A stretch of 64,000 nt of DNA. It comes from Varroa destructor (lineage: Eukaryota > Arthropoda > Arachnida > Mesostigmata > Varroidae). The translations under genes were made by a program, and so were the position numbers. Shown here in pieces: positions 51,001-62,715 of this stretch. The stretch covers positions 4,446,597 to 4,510,596 of the forward strand of contig NW_019211455.1 of assembly GCF_002443255.2 (NCBI RefSeq), given 5' to 3'. The notes below the pieces were generated by a model, which worked only from the letters and a program-made list of their open reading frames with translations, ran no database searches and was not told the origin of the DNA. Position 1 is the first letter of the stretch. Each line of letters begins with the position of its first letter.

Positions 51001-54000
51001 GCAGTTCTTCTTCGACGTCTCCGTGGTCAAAAAAAAATGCAGTCAAAAAAGAACGATGGGATGTTCGCCCTTCTGTTCAGACTATTTCTGCCACGTCCAT
51101 GTCTTTTGCTTCCAGCGTTACCTAGTGCTGCGCTGTTCCCGCCTCTGGGGTGGAAGCGCCTTGTCAGCGAATCCAGTGCGTATGACTGCCAAAGCGAAAC
51201 CGTAGACCCTGCCGCTGCTTCGATGGCACTTGAAGTCAGTGCAAAGAAGTAGGAGCTGCTTCCAACCTCGAATTCTTCACCCGAACTCTTTTGCCCAAGT
51301 ACCCCCCACCCTGCCCCTCAATCTATAGATGCCCTACATTTTTTGCCTACTCCTAATCTCGTATTGTCGTCATTCTTCCACCACCGTTCAATTTGGAGAC
51401 TCGCGCGAGTCGACTGGGCACATGCTCGATGGCTTCCCTGAGTAGAGAGGCACCCACTCCTACAACTCGTCAACAAGCACGAGCGGCGCCGCCATCATCG
51501 CTACTGCAAGAGAGAATCAGTCATCGAATGCCAGCTGTTAACGATGACTCCAGCGGCGATAAAAAGTGGGTTGCAGCATTTGCTTCTCACAGCAGCACAA
51601 TGCTAACTGCCGAATGCTGCGCGACCCGATCAGTAGTTGACAAGGCAAGGGACGAAACAGGTCAGTTCGGCTGAGCTGCTTTCACCGTAGCTGTTCAGAA
51701 ACGTTTAATCAATTTTAGTGGTAGTAGTTGTAGAAGCACTAGTTAGTGATTCGTTTAGCAGAGGGCAGCCAGGCGAAGCCAGCAAGCAAGTGATGATGTC
51801 GCTAGCGATTTCCATGGCGGGGGCGACATCGATAACAGCATCATCGGCGTGATGATAAAGAAAGACGAAAAAAACAACGATTCAATGACTGCCAGCAACC
51901 ACCTTTGTTCGCTCACTTAGTGGTATTGAACAAACGCTGTCTCGGTGGAACCCTACGAAACATGCCGCCACCTTAGACCGAAATCGGACATCTCTTCCGA
52001 CCTGAACTGTCGTGTCGAAGGGTTCTGTCTGCGCCGTTCTATGGGTCGAGCAAAGCACGAGCGTTCGAGTGGGGGGTGGAAGTGGTGAGTCCTCTGGATC
52101 CAAAAATATTCGCTAACTGTATCTGCCGTACCTGGAATCACTGAAGTATCCGCCGGTGCCTCCGCGATCGCCATCGACATCATTACTCGAGTCCGCTGCA
52201 CGAGTTCAAATGCACCGCTGTCGATTCCGTCGATCTTCCGCCGATCTTTCGCCGAGCTGACTTCGTGTGTTTAATGTAGAAATGTACTGCCGCTTATGAC
52301 CAGCTGTCTAACTAATAGTAAGGGCGATAAAGAACCGGCGGTCGCGGAGTACGGTACAGGACTGTGAGAAGTGGCTTCGAGTGAAATTGACGACGATGGC
52401 AGCAGCACTGCAAAGAAAGCTGTCTCCGCTTTCGATGAATCGATTGCATCCGAGCAACAGGGGCACACTCATTCAAGCGGCGTCAATAGCAGTAGCCGCG
52501 ATGGTGACGTATTCCCAGACGTACTCCCATCCACCCACTAGCACACACGCACACATCAAAACCCAAACGCCTATGTACCGTAAATCTATAGAGTATGGTG
52601 GGACCCGACCGGTTGGGTGGTCGGTCGCCGCCTGCTTTCATATTTACACCTATTCCGCTTGTCCCTTGTGCCATTGCTAGAATTAATTGTGTCAGGGGCT
52701 CGAGAAGAGGCCAGGGATGTGGACAAAACTCGGCCCTTTCATTCTTACTTCGAATTTTAGTGTGTAATCTTACGACCGGAGGTGGAAGAGGTGGTACGTA
52801 CGAATAGAACTCCAGCAATAGGAGCAGCTGTCGTCTCAAGATTTAGATGGCGGTTCCATCGGCACCCGGCTAGTCTACTTTTGACGTTTCTGCTACAGTG
52901 TACTATTCTATTCTTCTTGCCCTTCGTCGTCGTCGTGTTCATCTTTTACCTTCGTCTGAGTTCTTTTTCTCTGTATTTTATCTATTGTCCTGCAGTTTGC
53001 GCGAGGCGATACCAAATGCTACTGTTGCCAAAAACAGCGATGTATGAAGGAAAAATTCGGTGACTTTTTCGTTTTTGCTTTTCCGCGCCTTTCCTTTTGT
53101 GTCTGACGAATTCTTATCACAGCCTATTTTATTTACTTTTTTTTTATAGTAAGCGTATAGCAAAGTATGAAGGAGGGCAGTGTGCATCAAGCAACAACAG
53201 CGAAAAGCAGCGAATTCAACTGAGGATTGAAGTTCTTCGGGAGTAGCATATTCACGCATGCTCGTTTGGCCTGATACCGCTACGGCGAAAAGGACTTTCT
53301 ACGTTGAGGAAGGGGTCCCCCCCTCTGTTGCCGGCTCCAACAGCCGTCTCCGCCATCTCCCCGTCGACTATCTTCGTTACTCCCGGTACCCTGCTTCACT
53401 AGGTTGCCCCACAATCATCGAACCGATTGAAATTCCTCTACCTGTTCGTCTTTGTCTCCTGTACCACCTCGATTTGCTGTTGTTCTTCCACCACCGCCGC
53501 TGCCGTTACCGGCGTTCCTGCTACTGTTACCGCTGCAGCAGATCTATGGGAGCTCCTGCCGGGGCAAACGTGCGAGTTGTCTTCTACTTCGCTAGCCTGG
53601 CATTTCTACTGGAGATGCTGCTGAGGCTGAGGTCAACCAACCCATGTCCAAATTTAGGTCCTCTCCAACTCATCTGCGACTCCTAGCTTCTCTTTCGTTT
53701 TTTAGAATCTCTCTTCCTGCCCGGCTGCCGAGCGTCCCTCGTGACACTGTCGCGGCCACTGCAGCCGCCGTTGCCGCCGAGCGACATTAAGATCAAATCA
53801 AATCATTCTGAACGCGTGACAGCACGAAGACAAAGAGAAAGACAGGGTGACTTACTTGTATGTTTCTGTCTGCATGGCCGACTGTTCAACTGCCCGCCAG
53901 TCCCTCCGCTGGCCTGCTCGCTTACCGGCTTGTCCCGAATGAATGAGACTGAACGATATGGGCTGATTCTAAGCAAGAGACAGACGAACTGGACGGGTCG

Positions 54001-57000
54001 AGCCTAAGGCCCGTGTTCCGTCCAAACCCAAAATAGGGACATGCATGGATTTACAGCTGCAGTAGTCGAGACTGAGACAATACGAGAGGCTTGTGCGGAC
54101 CACCATCACTGTCAACTGTACGAAGCTCAATAGCAACGGAACCAGTAATAGCAGTAGCAGGGAGGGCATCGCAGTGGAGATAACACAGATTTGATTTTCA
54201 CCAGAGCTTCCAAACGGCCCCATTTCCACTTACGTGGCCCCTCACGCAGTACTAGCAGCCACACATACAATCATACATCTAACAGCCTATAAACTTCGTA
54301 TATGGGACTGACATATTTTTCCCACTCAAGTGCCCACTGCCTGCGATTGACTTCCCACAAGTGCCTACCTACGTACGTCCTAGATAGCAGCAGGGCTTTG
54401 CGTATAAGAAAGTACTTCTGCATCAAATTTGGGGCGTATTCTTTCTACTCTTAATGAATAGAATTATAAGTCTGATTGAAGACTGCATACAGACGTGATC
54501 ACAATATCATTATAGGCGAGAATTACATCAGTCGATGATAAGGACTGATGCTGCACACTCAATAGCGCATATAGGCCAAAAGTATGAAATGACCGGGAGA
54601 GTTTGATATATTGTTCTTATTAGGGTAAATATTTCTTTATCCATAGAAAGAAAATCTTAATTGGTATTTTACTAAGTTCATGATATCAACACGTTTAAAT
54701 TTCAGTATTAGAGATGTGTAGGTCACAAGTATAGATGAACCCTAATGTCGTACATCATGGTAAAGAAATATGTCCTTTTGCCTTTTCCCGTATACCTGTA
54801 TTAACGTGAGACATAGTAATGATACGAATGTAAAACACCTCCATCAGCTATAATTTTTCACAGCATTCGTATTTCTGTTGCTTCTGAACTTTAGCATAGA
54901 GAATTTCTAGAAGCTAGATTCCAGAAACATCTAAATATCTCACATATAGTACAACTGTGTGGTCCGCAAGCGTGAGATCCCCGCTCAACGGAAGATTCGA
55001 TTCGTTGAGTTGGTAGAATTTCATCGTTTTCCCACTTCAGGTTCCCCCTGACGAAGTTAATTGCGATCAGGAGGAGAGGCGAAAATTGCCAAGGCGTCCT
55101 TTCCAAACAAAGGAGTACTGTGTACAGTAAATACATTGTCAGTATAAGAATCTGGCCAGCTCATATGTAGGATTAGATGGAAGAGCAGGCGGGGGTTCAG
55201 TACAGCTCATCTCAGAAACCGTGCCCCAGCCTGCGGCGCGCACCCCTCTTATCCCGAAGGAGGTAGTCAGGTATTTATTCTTGGGCAGTTTCCACACTTC
55301 ACTGCTAACCAATTAAATCGTTTTTCCTCATTTTGAAGAACTCTGACAGAAGGCTGAGAAACATAAATGAACTAACTCACATTCGACTAACGTAAGAGTC
55401 CTGGCTGTCCGTAGGCTTAATATAATATAACAACGAACAGAAGCCTGCTGTCAGTTGGGTCGTAGTTTGTTCTATAGGGAATTGTTGGGTTTTTTTCGAA
55501 CACCTCTCTATCTCTGCGTGATTTTTTTGTTCCTGCATACTTTACAACATGAATAAGATTTGAGAATTAACAGATTCCTTAGTAGCTGCTGTTTTGGTAT
55601 AATCATGCATGTGTTCCATTAGTAAATTTCCCCACGTGAAACGTTCTGCTGTTGCTGCTAATGCTTATTGTAGTAGTGAGCACGATAAAATGAATGATGG
55701 TTACTAGGTAGAACCACAAGTGATTTGGGGGCTTAGGAGGCTTCATCTGTGCACCCCTGTACCGTGTACGCCTGGGTAGAGCGCTGCGCCCTTGTACGAG
55801 CTTTAGTTGCTACCAATACAGTTAGAAAGTATTAAACTGCCTCTATCGTGTATTCTTTGTAGTTAGCGCAGCTGTTACAGGCGCCGCCGCCGCTCTGAAG
55901 GCCAGCGTGAGTTTCATATTCATATAAGAGCTGCTCTTCCACGTGCACAGTCGACAGTTACTACAAATGGCTTTTGCAACAACTACCTACAAAGAACTAT
56001 TGCAGCAGCAGCGGCAGCGGTAGTCGCAGCAGTAGTAAAGGCACGGTCACACTGCCTGCGGCCACGCATGTGATGCGGCATTCAGGGGCTCCAATCTACA
56101 TACATTAATTGCTCTGTGCTCTGCGTGACGTACCGGTCAAGTAACATTCACTTGTTGGACCTCCAGCATCACCAGCGTGACTCAAGGCCCATTCGTTGTT
56201 TCGCCTGCACATTTGCCTGCGAGGGGCTTCCATTCGTCGTGGCGGCCAGGACGACGGGCAGGGCGGAATGGACAGAAGTTTAGCACTTTCGTTGTCATCC
56301 TCCTGTTTAAAAAGTCAGCGTCGACCGACACAGCTGCAACGAGCTGCGCATAATCTTGATTCGAACTTGGCTTAACTCGTCGTCGTTGATGTCTTAGCGA
56401 GTAGTAGCCGGTCACTGCTGATCAGACGCAGGACGTATACTCTTTCTCAAGTCGTCACTACCAGAGAGCAAAAAAAGAAGCAGGCAGACAGCTAGCAAGG
56501 TTAGGAAGCTAATGACAGGCAACAGGATTGGCGGTCATTCTGCCAATTGGGTTTTGTAACGTTATCTAAGACGACTTCGAGGGTTTACTTCGTTGCATAC
56601 AAACACAGAGGTAGACAAACGGCAGAAAAACTGGCGCAAGTTTTCGAACTTAACTTGGTTCACTTACGGACACAGAAAGTGATGAGCGGATAAGCATGCA
56701 TCGTAAGTAACTGTTCGTCATCAGCGGAACTCCCGTAACCGACAAATAAAGCCTCTTGGAAAATTTGGTGACGTCTCGTAAAATTCGAATTGAGGTTCAG
56801 CAAGTGGAATGGATCTTAATGACATCGCCAGGTAAGATTCGTTGCTAAACATCATATACATTCAGCGCGTTCATAGTTAAAATACTGATATCACAAAAGA
56901 CTCCGATAATTATGCACGAACGAAATAACACAGAAGCCGATATTCATTTATTACCTGCAATCATAGCTGAGCAACTCTAGTTAGACCCATCAAACAAACG

Positions 57001-57700
57001 AACTTATTAAGTCTTTTATTCTACGTACATTCGTCTTGTTTCGCCTGCAGTTCTCACATCTCTGCTTTTCTGCGCATAGCGTACAAGATAACATCCGCGA
57101 ACAACCAGCTAAGGTCTGTCCTGGATCGGATAGCTGCTTAAGGCTGTATGTGGATGATATCCCTAACTGGTAGTGATGCCTGGGGATATCCCGTCGTAGG
57201 GGGGCTGTGTGTAGCTAGACCTTTACGTAGCACCCCTCTTGCAGTTGTAGCACGGCTGGAAGAAGAGGTTGGTCCTCACTAAAAAATGACTAAGCGACTG
57301 TTCATATCCAGCGATAAAAACTGTCATTTTTCCTCTTTCTTGTTTATACATGTTTATTAATGCATGTTTAGTGACACTACAACGTTTTTTCCCTCTTGGT
57401 CTGTTTGCTTTTCCACAGATTTTTTCGGTCCTTCTTAGAATCATTTCTGTTTGTCATACTATTTTTGCCCTTCGCCCGGTCCTCTCGGCCGTCTTGTGCT
57501 TCGTGGCTTTTCTGCGAAAAAAAACGAAGACGATGATGTAGGCAACTGCGGCTATGACTTCTCGAAGCAGGTTACCACTCGACTCGTTGTCTTCACTGAC
57601 TACACTAAACTTCCAACTTTGCTGCTCCGGTTGCGTCCATCCCCTTCGCGTCGTGCTCGCTCCGCCGCCCCTCTCTCTTTCTCTCTCTCTGCTGTCGCAG
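51001..57700. other. Mostly GC-rich, no supported gene
   Basis: Apart from the candidate at 52996, I see many short frames on both strands without domains. In the AT-rich part (54.2-55.7 kb) the minus strand has an excellent acceptor ending near 55051 (CTCTCCTCCTGATCGCAATTAACTTCGTCAG). It is followed by two overlapping open frames (54891-55050, and an ATG at 55024). Neither was recognised. I searched this stretch by eye for the missing first strand of the MSP domain and did not find it. Confidence 0.35.
52996..53106 (+). CDS. Candidate terminal exon with a Cys cluster
   Basis: A very strong acceptor (TTTTTCTCTGTATTTTATCTATTGTCCTGCAG, ending 52995) is followed in phase 0 by 36 open codons to TGA 53104-53106. 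The start reads FARGDTKCYCCQKQRCMKEK, with four cysteines in nine residues. A donor GTGACT (53059) would shorten it. A zinc-binding or disulfide-rich end is possible. There is no family match. Confidence 0.22.
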   Translation, partial: FARGDTKCYCCQKQRCMKEKFGDFFVFAFPRLSFCV

Positions 57701-57883
57701 ATAGCTTTTCCTGATGAGGAAATTGAAGGGAGAGTGACTAGTGAATTAGCAAGTGAGGGAACAAGCAAGCTAGGTGCCGAGCGACTAGCAGTAGTAGTAG
57801 CAGCAGCTGAAGCAATAGGAAGGCCCGGCGTCAGGCATGTGATGAAGAGGGCTTCCTTCGCGGAAGCTCTGCGCCGCCACTAG
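57701..57883 (+). CDS. Candidate terminal exon, Ala/Glu-rich helical tail
   Basis: The best pyrimidine tract of the window (CCCCTCTCTCTTTCTCTCTCTCTGCTGTCGCAG, ending 57700) is followed in phase 0 by 60 open codons to TAG 57881-57883. The product begins IAFPDEEIEGRVTSELAS and continues with an Ala/Val/Glu-rich stretch likely to be helical, ending in a basic tail. No upstream exon was tied to it. Part of the helix is encoded by a GTA/GCA tract (57787-57810), which lowers confidence. Confidence 0.3.
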   Translation: MAFPDEEIEGRVTSELASEGTSKLGAERLAVVVAAAEAIGRPGVRHVMKRASFAEALRRH

Positions 57884-59406
57884 CGCTGCTGCCACCACTA
57901 GCGGCCGAAAGCCAGAGAGGCAGCGGCAGCCAGCTCGAGGGCTGCTCGATTTGGCTATCCCCTCGATTCGTGAGGTGTTGATGAGATTTGCAGATTAATT
58001 GTCCATAATAGACACACTCGAACCGACCGTGATGGTCCTAGTTATGCCAGCACTGGCCGGGACAGCCACCGCCATCGCCACAACCAACGCCACTGCGACC
58101 AACGTTGAGTTCGCAAAAGTGGGGCACGAAGACACGGCTCGGCGCTGTCCTCCTAGCTCTATTTGCGTATAATGCAAGCAGTAGCAGTAGTTGTAGTCGT
58201 AGAGGACGCGTAAGGGAGATAGGGGAACGAAAAGGCCCAGTCACCTTTCTTGCTTTGTCCTTGCCACCAGCCCAAAAGTAGTCCATAGAACCCCAGAACG
58301 TTAGCCGTTCTCCCCGCTTACTTATCGTTAGTCACATAGCTCGTCATAGAAGATCTCCTGTAGTAATTGCCACACCCGTTCGCAACACGCTTGCACCCTT
58401 CCGTTCGTTCAGCCTTTGCCAAAAGCAGAAGAGGGATGGTAAAGTGCAGGGGACTACCAAAGCGACACAGCGACGCGTTATCGTAGGAATGCCGCTAGCG
58501 GTGCCGCTTCCGCCACAATCGCCACCGGGTGTATGGATTTCGTCGGGCTCAAGTATTTGGAAGAAACACGATGGGAACTGTGCAAAGGAAATGGCTCAAA
58601 CAGCTGCTGGCATCGAGAGAAAAGGGGGTGCTAGGGGAGAAAACGAGTGTAAAGTTGTGTTCCTGCTCAAGAAATAGAGTAAAATGGTAAGAAAAACCGT
58701 TTGCTTCTGACCAGGACGCGCAGAGAACGCCAGATTAGAAACCGCTGTTCTCACCATCAACTAAGCGTAAGGACGTTAGACCAAATGAGCACGCGCGCAA
58801 GAGGGCAAAAATGAAAAGGGACAAGTAAGCGAAATGAATTAGCTAACAACGAACTAAACACAGAAAGAAAGTGGATACGCTGACGCCCTTGCCGCAGCCT
58901 CTGCTAAAAGGCTATAGCGGATAACACATCTACTTCTGCGATCCATATCTTGTTAGGATGCAGGAGGTGCGTGTCCAAGAGGGTCCGCTACTACCGTTCT
59001 GACAACCTCTTCTGCTGCTGCCCTTCAGTGAGAACCCACGGAGGGGTTCACGCCTATGGTTAAGAGCTTGCGAGGTACAACCCATAGTTTGTTTTTGCTC
59101 TCGTTTTGCTTTTCAGTTTTCTATAATATAGCGAGCATGAAGGGAAGAAGAGCTGATGCTGGCTAAAGGAGCGGATCAAGGCATGTTCAGGGAAGGTGGA
59201 AGAAGCTGCTACTCTTATCTTCCTTCAACCATCGCCATGCATCGAGGGACTGTTGGACCTCTATGCTACTTAATACTATTTTCTAACCGGTGCTAAGGTG
59301 CTGTCTTATACCCTTAAAAACATACATATACACAAACGCACACACGTAGTCAATAAAAACACACATTCTCCACTGTTAACAAAACAGCGTTTACCTGTAG
59401 TCGCTA

Positions 59407-59715
59407 TCGGTAGAAAAAATCGTCAGGAAAACGATAAGATTCGCCAAATAATAATGCATTGGCTATGAGACTGATGCTTGAAAGTCGTTCTTGTAGCTGC
59501 GATGCATCGCTCGATAAGTCGCGACACCGCATCGAGCTAGTCGACACTAGATTAGAACCTTCAAAACGTGCGTCTATTTGGGATGACAAAAATTCTTGGT
59601 GAGAAACGTTTACTGGCAAGAAATTGGACAACAGTTCAGTAGGTCGAATCTTGTGTGAAGCCTGTGAATCTCGTTGGATGCCTGTGGTAGTGCCATAACG
59701 GCCAGTTTTAGGCGT
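59407..59715 (-). CDS. Candidate exon, Ser-rich unknown protein, minus strand
   Basis: 103 codons are open on the minus strand after a CTTTAG acceptor-like end (59716-59718), finishing at TAG 59404-59406. The product is Ser/Leu/Gln-rich, with an SQLQERLSSISLIANALLF helix-like segment and the end YRFPDDFFYR. Open length and sequence quality are above the local background. No domain was recognised. A CCA-GTAAAC donor inside could end an exon earlier. Confidence 0.35.
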
Positions 59716-59981
59716 CTAAAGCTACAGTCGTACTGTACATCGAATGTTTCAGCAGTTTTCAATAAAAACCGCGTAGTGGCTGTAACCGATCAAGCCGCTG
59801 AACATAAATAGCACAATAATTTCTCTATGAATGCAAGGATTAGCAAAAAAAAACTACTGACGATTCTTCTACTGAACCAACATCAACGAAATTACCTACA
59901 GCCGCAACTTGAAAAAGTTATAACCTTGAAAGGGCATATATAATAGGTTTGTAATGGCTGTAAGAGCAGCATTAGCAATAG

Positions 59982-60320
59982 ATATTAGGCGACGTTAAAG
60001 ATCCGTTTGGTTTACAGGTAATGAAGACTGGTGAGGAAAAAAACAAAAACATGAAGCAACGAGCAAAGGCTGCCGCTCCAGACGCTGCCGCTGCCATCGG
60101 ATCAACGCCAACAAGGATAGCGGGTAATCTATATGGAACAACAAAGGTGGTCACTCTTGTCGACATCGATAGCACTAGCGGTGCCGCATGATTTAAACGT
60201 GAGGCCGACCAGATTGAAGGGGCATATACAGAGCCAGACATGTTGAGAAAATGCAAAAAAAAGTGTCACCGCATTGTAGCGAGACTGCTTGCACTACCTA
60301 GCTGCAATGAAGATTTAATT
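59982..60320 (+). pseudogene. Open stretch interrupted by one TGA, unknown
   Basis: The plus-strand frame is open from 59982 to 60188, has TGA at 60189-60191, then stays open to TAG 60321. It includes GDVKDPFGLQVMKTGEEKNK (ATG 60021), an Ala-rich part, TKVVTLVDIDSTSGAA, the stop, then FKREADQIEGAYTEPDMLRK. It would be about 112 codons without the TGA. An ATAGCGG-GTAATC donor near 60114 could bypass the stop. The minus strand also has a 94-codon frame here. Confidence 0.28.
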
Positions 60321-60429
60321 TAGACCGAGTAAGAGGATCCTATTCTCAGACTACCTATCCCAAAATGGCTTGCCCATTTGGAGAATTACCTATCCTAAAA
60401 CAAAAGGAACTAAGAGATCTAGTGGATTT

Positions 60430-60446
60430 GGGGGGGGGGGGGGGGG
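60430..60446 (+). repeat. G17 homopolymer
   Basis: A run of 17 G residues follows GGATTT. Runs this long are prone to sequencing length error and can form four-stranded structures. Confidence 0.97.
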
Positions 60447-61758
60447 TGTAGGACTTGAGGGTACCCACAGCTACGCTGGGCTGCCGAGACAGGCAGTAAC
60501 TCCGACAGGCCAAGACTAATTCGAGCAAAAGCAAGTCGCCCCCGACGATAAGTTTGCGCCCAGCTTCCTTGCAAGCCAACATGTCAGTCGGGTATGCAGA
60601 CGGTGGGTTTCCCGGAGACGCTTTTTATCACATCGCCATGGCCGACTTTGATTTGGCCACTTCTCTTCGACGTTCAAACAATGTCAGGCCCGAGTCGCTC
60701 AGGTTAGGCTAGCCGACTGTAGCAAAAAGAGATAGCTCCGACTGCCCAAGCTGTCAATACGAATAGCACGAAAGAGCTACAGGATGGCTAAATACCAATA
60801 GGCGAAGGGGCAATACATGCACTTAGAGGGCCACACGTTGAAACTCAAACCAACAGGGATACAGGATAACAAACAGACATTCCCAAGTAGAAACCCACAA
60901 TCAGCTAGCTAGCAGGCCAGACGCACGTACGCCAGCTTCCCCTCCCGCTGCCAGTACAGCTACTATGATCCTTTAAGCATAACAGAGCTGCTGTTGTCTT
61001 ATACCGCCAATTCGTCCTTTATACACGAGCTTCGAAACAACTTCGATTGCCTCTGAAAACGGTGTCGTCTCGTGTCTGTTGTTCATGGGTGGGGGACGCA
61101 AAGGGCTGGCTGAAAACCTAGGAAGGAAGGTGAGAAATGATTAGGTGATTAGGGAGAAGGAAGAAAGCCATTTCGGTGCGTTTCAGAGCTCAGCAGGTTC
61201 GGAAGAAATCCACAAGTAAATAAACCGTGCAACAAAAGGATTTGTCACCAATGAGTAAGATTTCAATGAATGCTCGCCGTTATATTGCGCGAGGAAGGGG
61301 GTTAGCCTTACTAACAATACTACTACTGCCGCTGCGGCGGCCCGCCGGTGAGTGGCGTGACACGTTTGTGGTACTGGTGCCGATGTCATATGGCAGCGCG
61401 GCGGGGAAGTTCTGACGGCGGTCCAACTCACAGATATTCGATCATCAGCGGTAGCGTCACTACCTCTATCGCCGATGCCGTTGCGCTCTCACTGCCATTA
61501 AGGTTATTTCTGCAAAACGATTGTTACACAAGCTGCTCATTACTGGTGTTCTGACTGCAATGGTTACTACGCACAACTATTACCGGTGTCGTATGCCAAT
61601 GCTTCTTTTAGCAGCTAGCTTCATTCTACCATAGAGGTGAGCGTCACTAACCCAGGATTGTTGTCTACGCCAAGGGCGTAGCGCTCGGCTGTGTCATACA
61701 ACTTGACAACGAACAGCGGCAGCAGGGTAAAAGGCGAAGGTACTAGTGATGGGCGAAT
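60447..61758. other. GC-rich stretch without a supported gene
   Basis: Overlapping short frames around 61.18-61.55 kb on both strands lack domains. Nothing else is recognised. Confidence 0.35.
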
Positions 61759-62715
61759 GTGGTAAGGGCAGAGGCCATTCCTCCCAAAGAAAAAGGTCCA
61801 TTCAACTTGCGTTGCGTTACAACGCAGGTAGATGGATTCGTAGGTTGTAGTTGCGGCTGCATGCGGTTAAAGCAGGTCCTGCAAATCTCTTTCTGCTCCT
61901 TCTCCGCCTTCCTACAGCAATACAGTGAGCAATACGAGACGAAGCTAAATGGAGCTTGGTTCTATGGTGTGGTTTGTGTCCCCCTAGGAAAAACCATCAG
62001 CTGTGGATGGCAGTGGCAGCAGCGAAGACGGCAGAGGCGCAGCGGGGGCAAACGGGTGGTAAGCGATCGGCAGAAAATAGTGAGAAGAAACAAAACGACA
62101 CAAACGGATGGACAAACCAACAGAGAGGTATGCAGATTTAGCGGTCTGTTGTCGTCGTCGAGTTTCCCTCCTACTGGCACTGCTATCATCATCAGTGACG
62201 CTATTACGAGGGGACTTTTGGGGCACGGGGGAGATGTCGGGCCCGCAGACGGCGAAGGGCTGCTTGATGAGGCAGCTCCCACTCGTGTGACAAGATCGCA
62301 GACGTTGCTCTGGTGTACTAGAAGCAGCAGCAACAACAGTACTCTTATCGTCGCGGGAGAGCTCCCGAAAGGGGAAAGGAAGCACGTCACTCCCCCGACG
62401 GGCAGGGCGCGATTGCAGCTGCTGCCGTTGTTCTGCGGATATCCAGTAAACATGTTCGCTGCCCTCACTCAACCCCCTTGTCTCTGTTACTGTGAGGAGC
62501 GCGATGAGACACGATGCCAACGATGTCTGGCACCATCCTTTCCTCTCTTTCGAGTTCCCGAGGGCAGACAGCAGACAAGGAAGAAACTGGCGTCGTTGGT
62601 GGCTTCTAAAAGGAAAAGAAGAGCGAGCGAAAGAAACAGCAGAGAACGCGCACATAAGCAGGCGATACTAGATCCAACGATGCAACAGCTTTCAGTGTGG
62701 TTTGTACATCAATAG
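61759..62715 (+). CDS. Longest open frame of the window, 318 codons, unknown
   Basis: The frame begins at a GTG; the first ATG is at 61861, giving 284 codons to TAA 62713-62715. The product is Arg/Ser/Gln-rich with a Cys-rich patch (CLCYCEERDETRCQRC) and a strongly basic end (SKRKRRASERNSRERAHKQ). No known domain was seen. On the minus strand, frames of 223 (61984-62655) and 168 codons (61962-62468) overlap it, so at most one is likely real. Length alone makes this unusual for about 50-55% GC DNA. Composition bias could also explain it. Confidence 0.25.
   Translation: MVRAEAIPPKEKGPFNLRCVTTQVDGFVGCSCGCMRLKQVLQISFCSFSAFLQQYSEQYETKLNGAWFYGVVCVPLGKTISCGWQWQQRRRQRRSGGKRVVSDRQKIVRRNKTTQTDGQTNREVCRFSGLLSSSSFPPTGTAIIISDAITRGLLGHGGDVGPADGEGLLDEAAPTRVTRSQTLLWCTRSSSNNSTLIVAGELPKGERKHVTPPTGRARLQLLPLFCGYPVNMFAALTQPPCLCYCEERDETRCQRCLAPSFPLFRVPEGRQQTRKKLASLVASKRKRRASERNSRERAHKQAILDPTMQQLSVWFVHQ

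Noticed and set aside
53116..53136. TATCACAGCC, the seed of the miR-2 family
   Set aside because: The match ends after ten bases and no hairpin partner is visible nearby.
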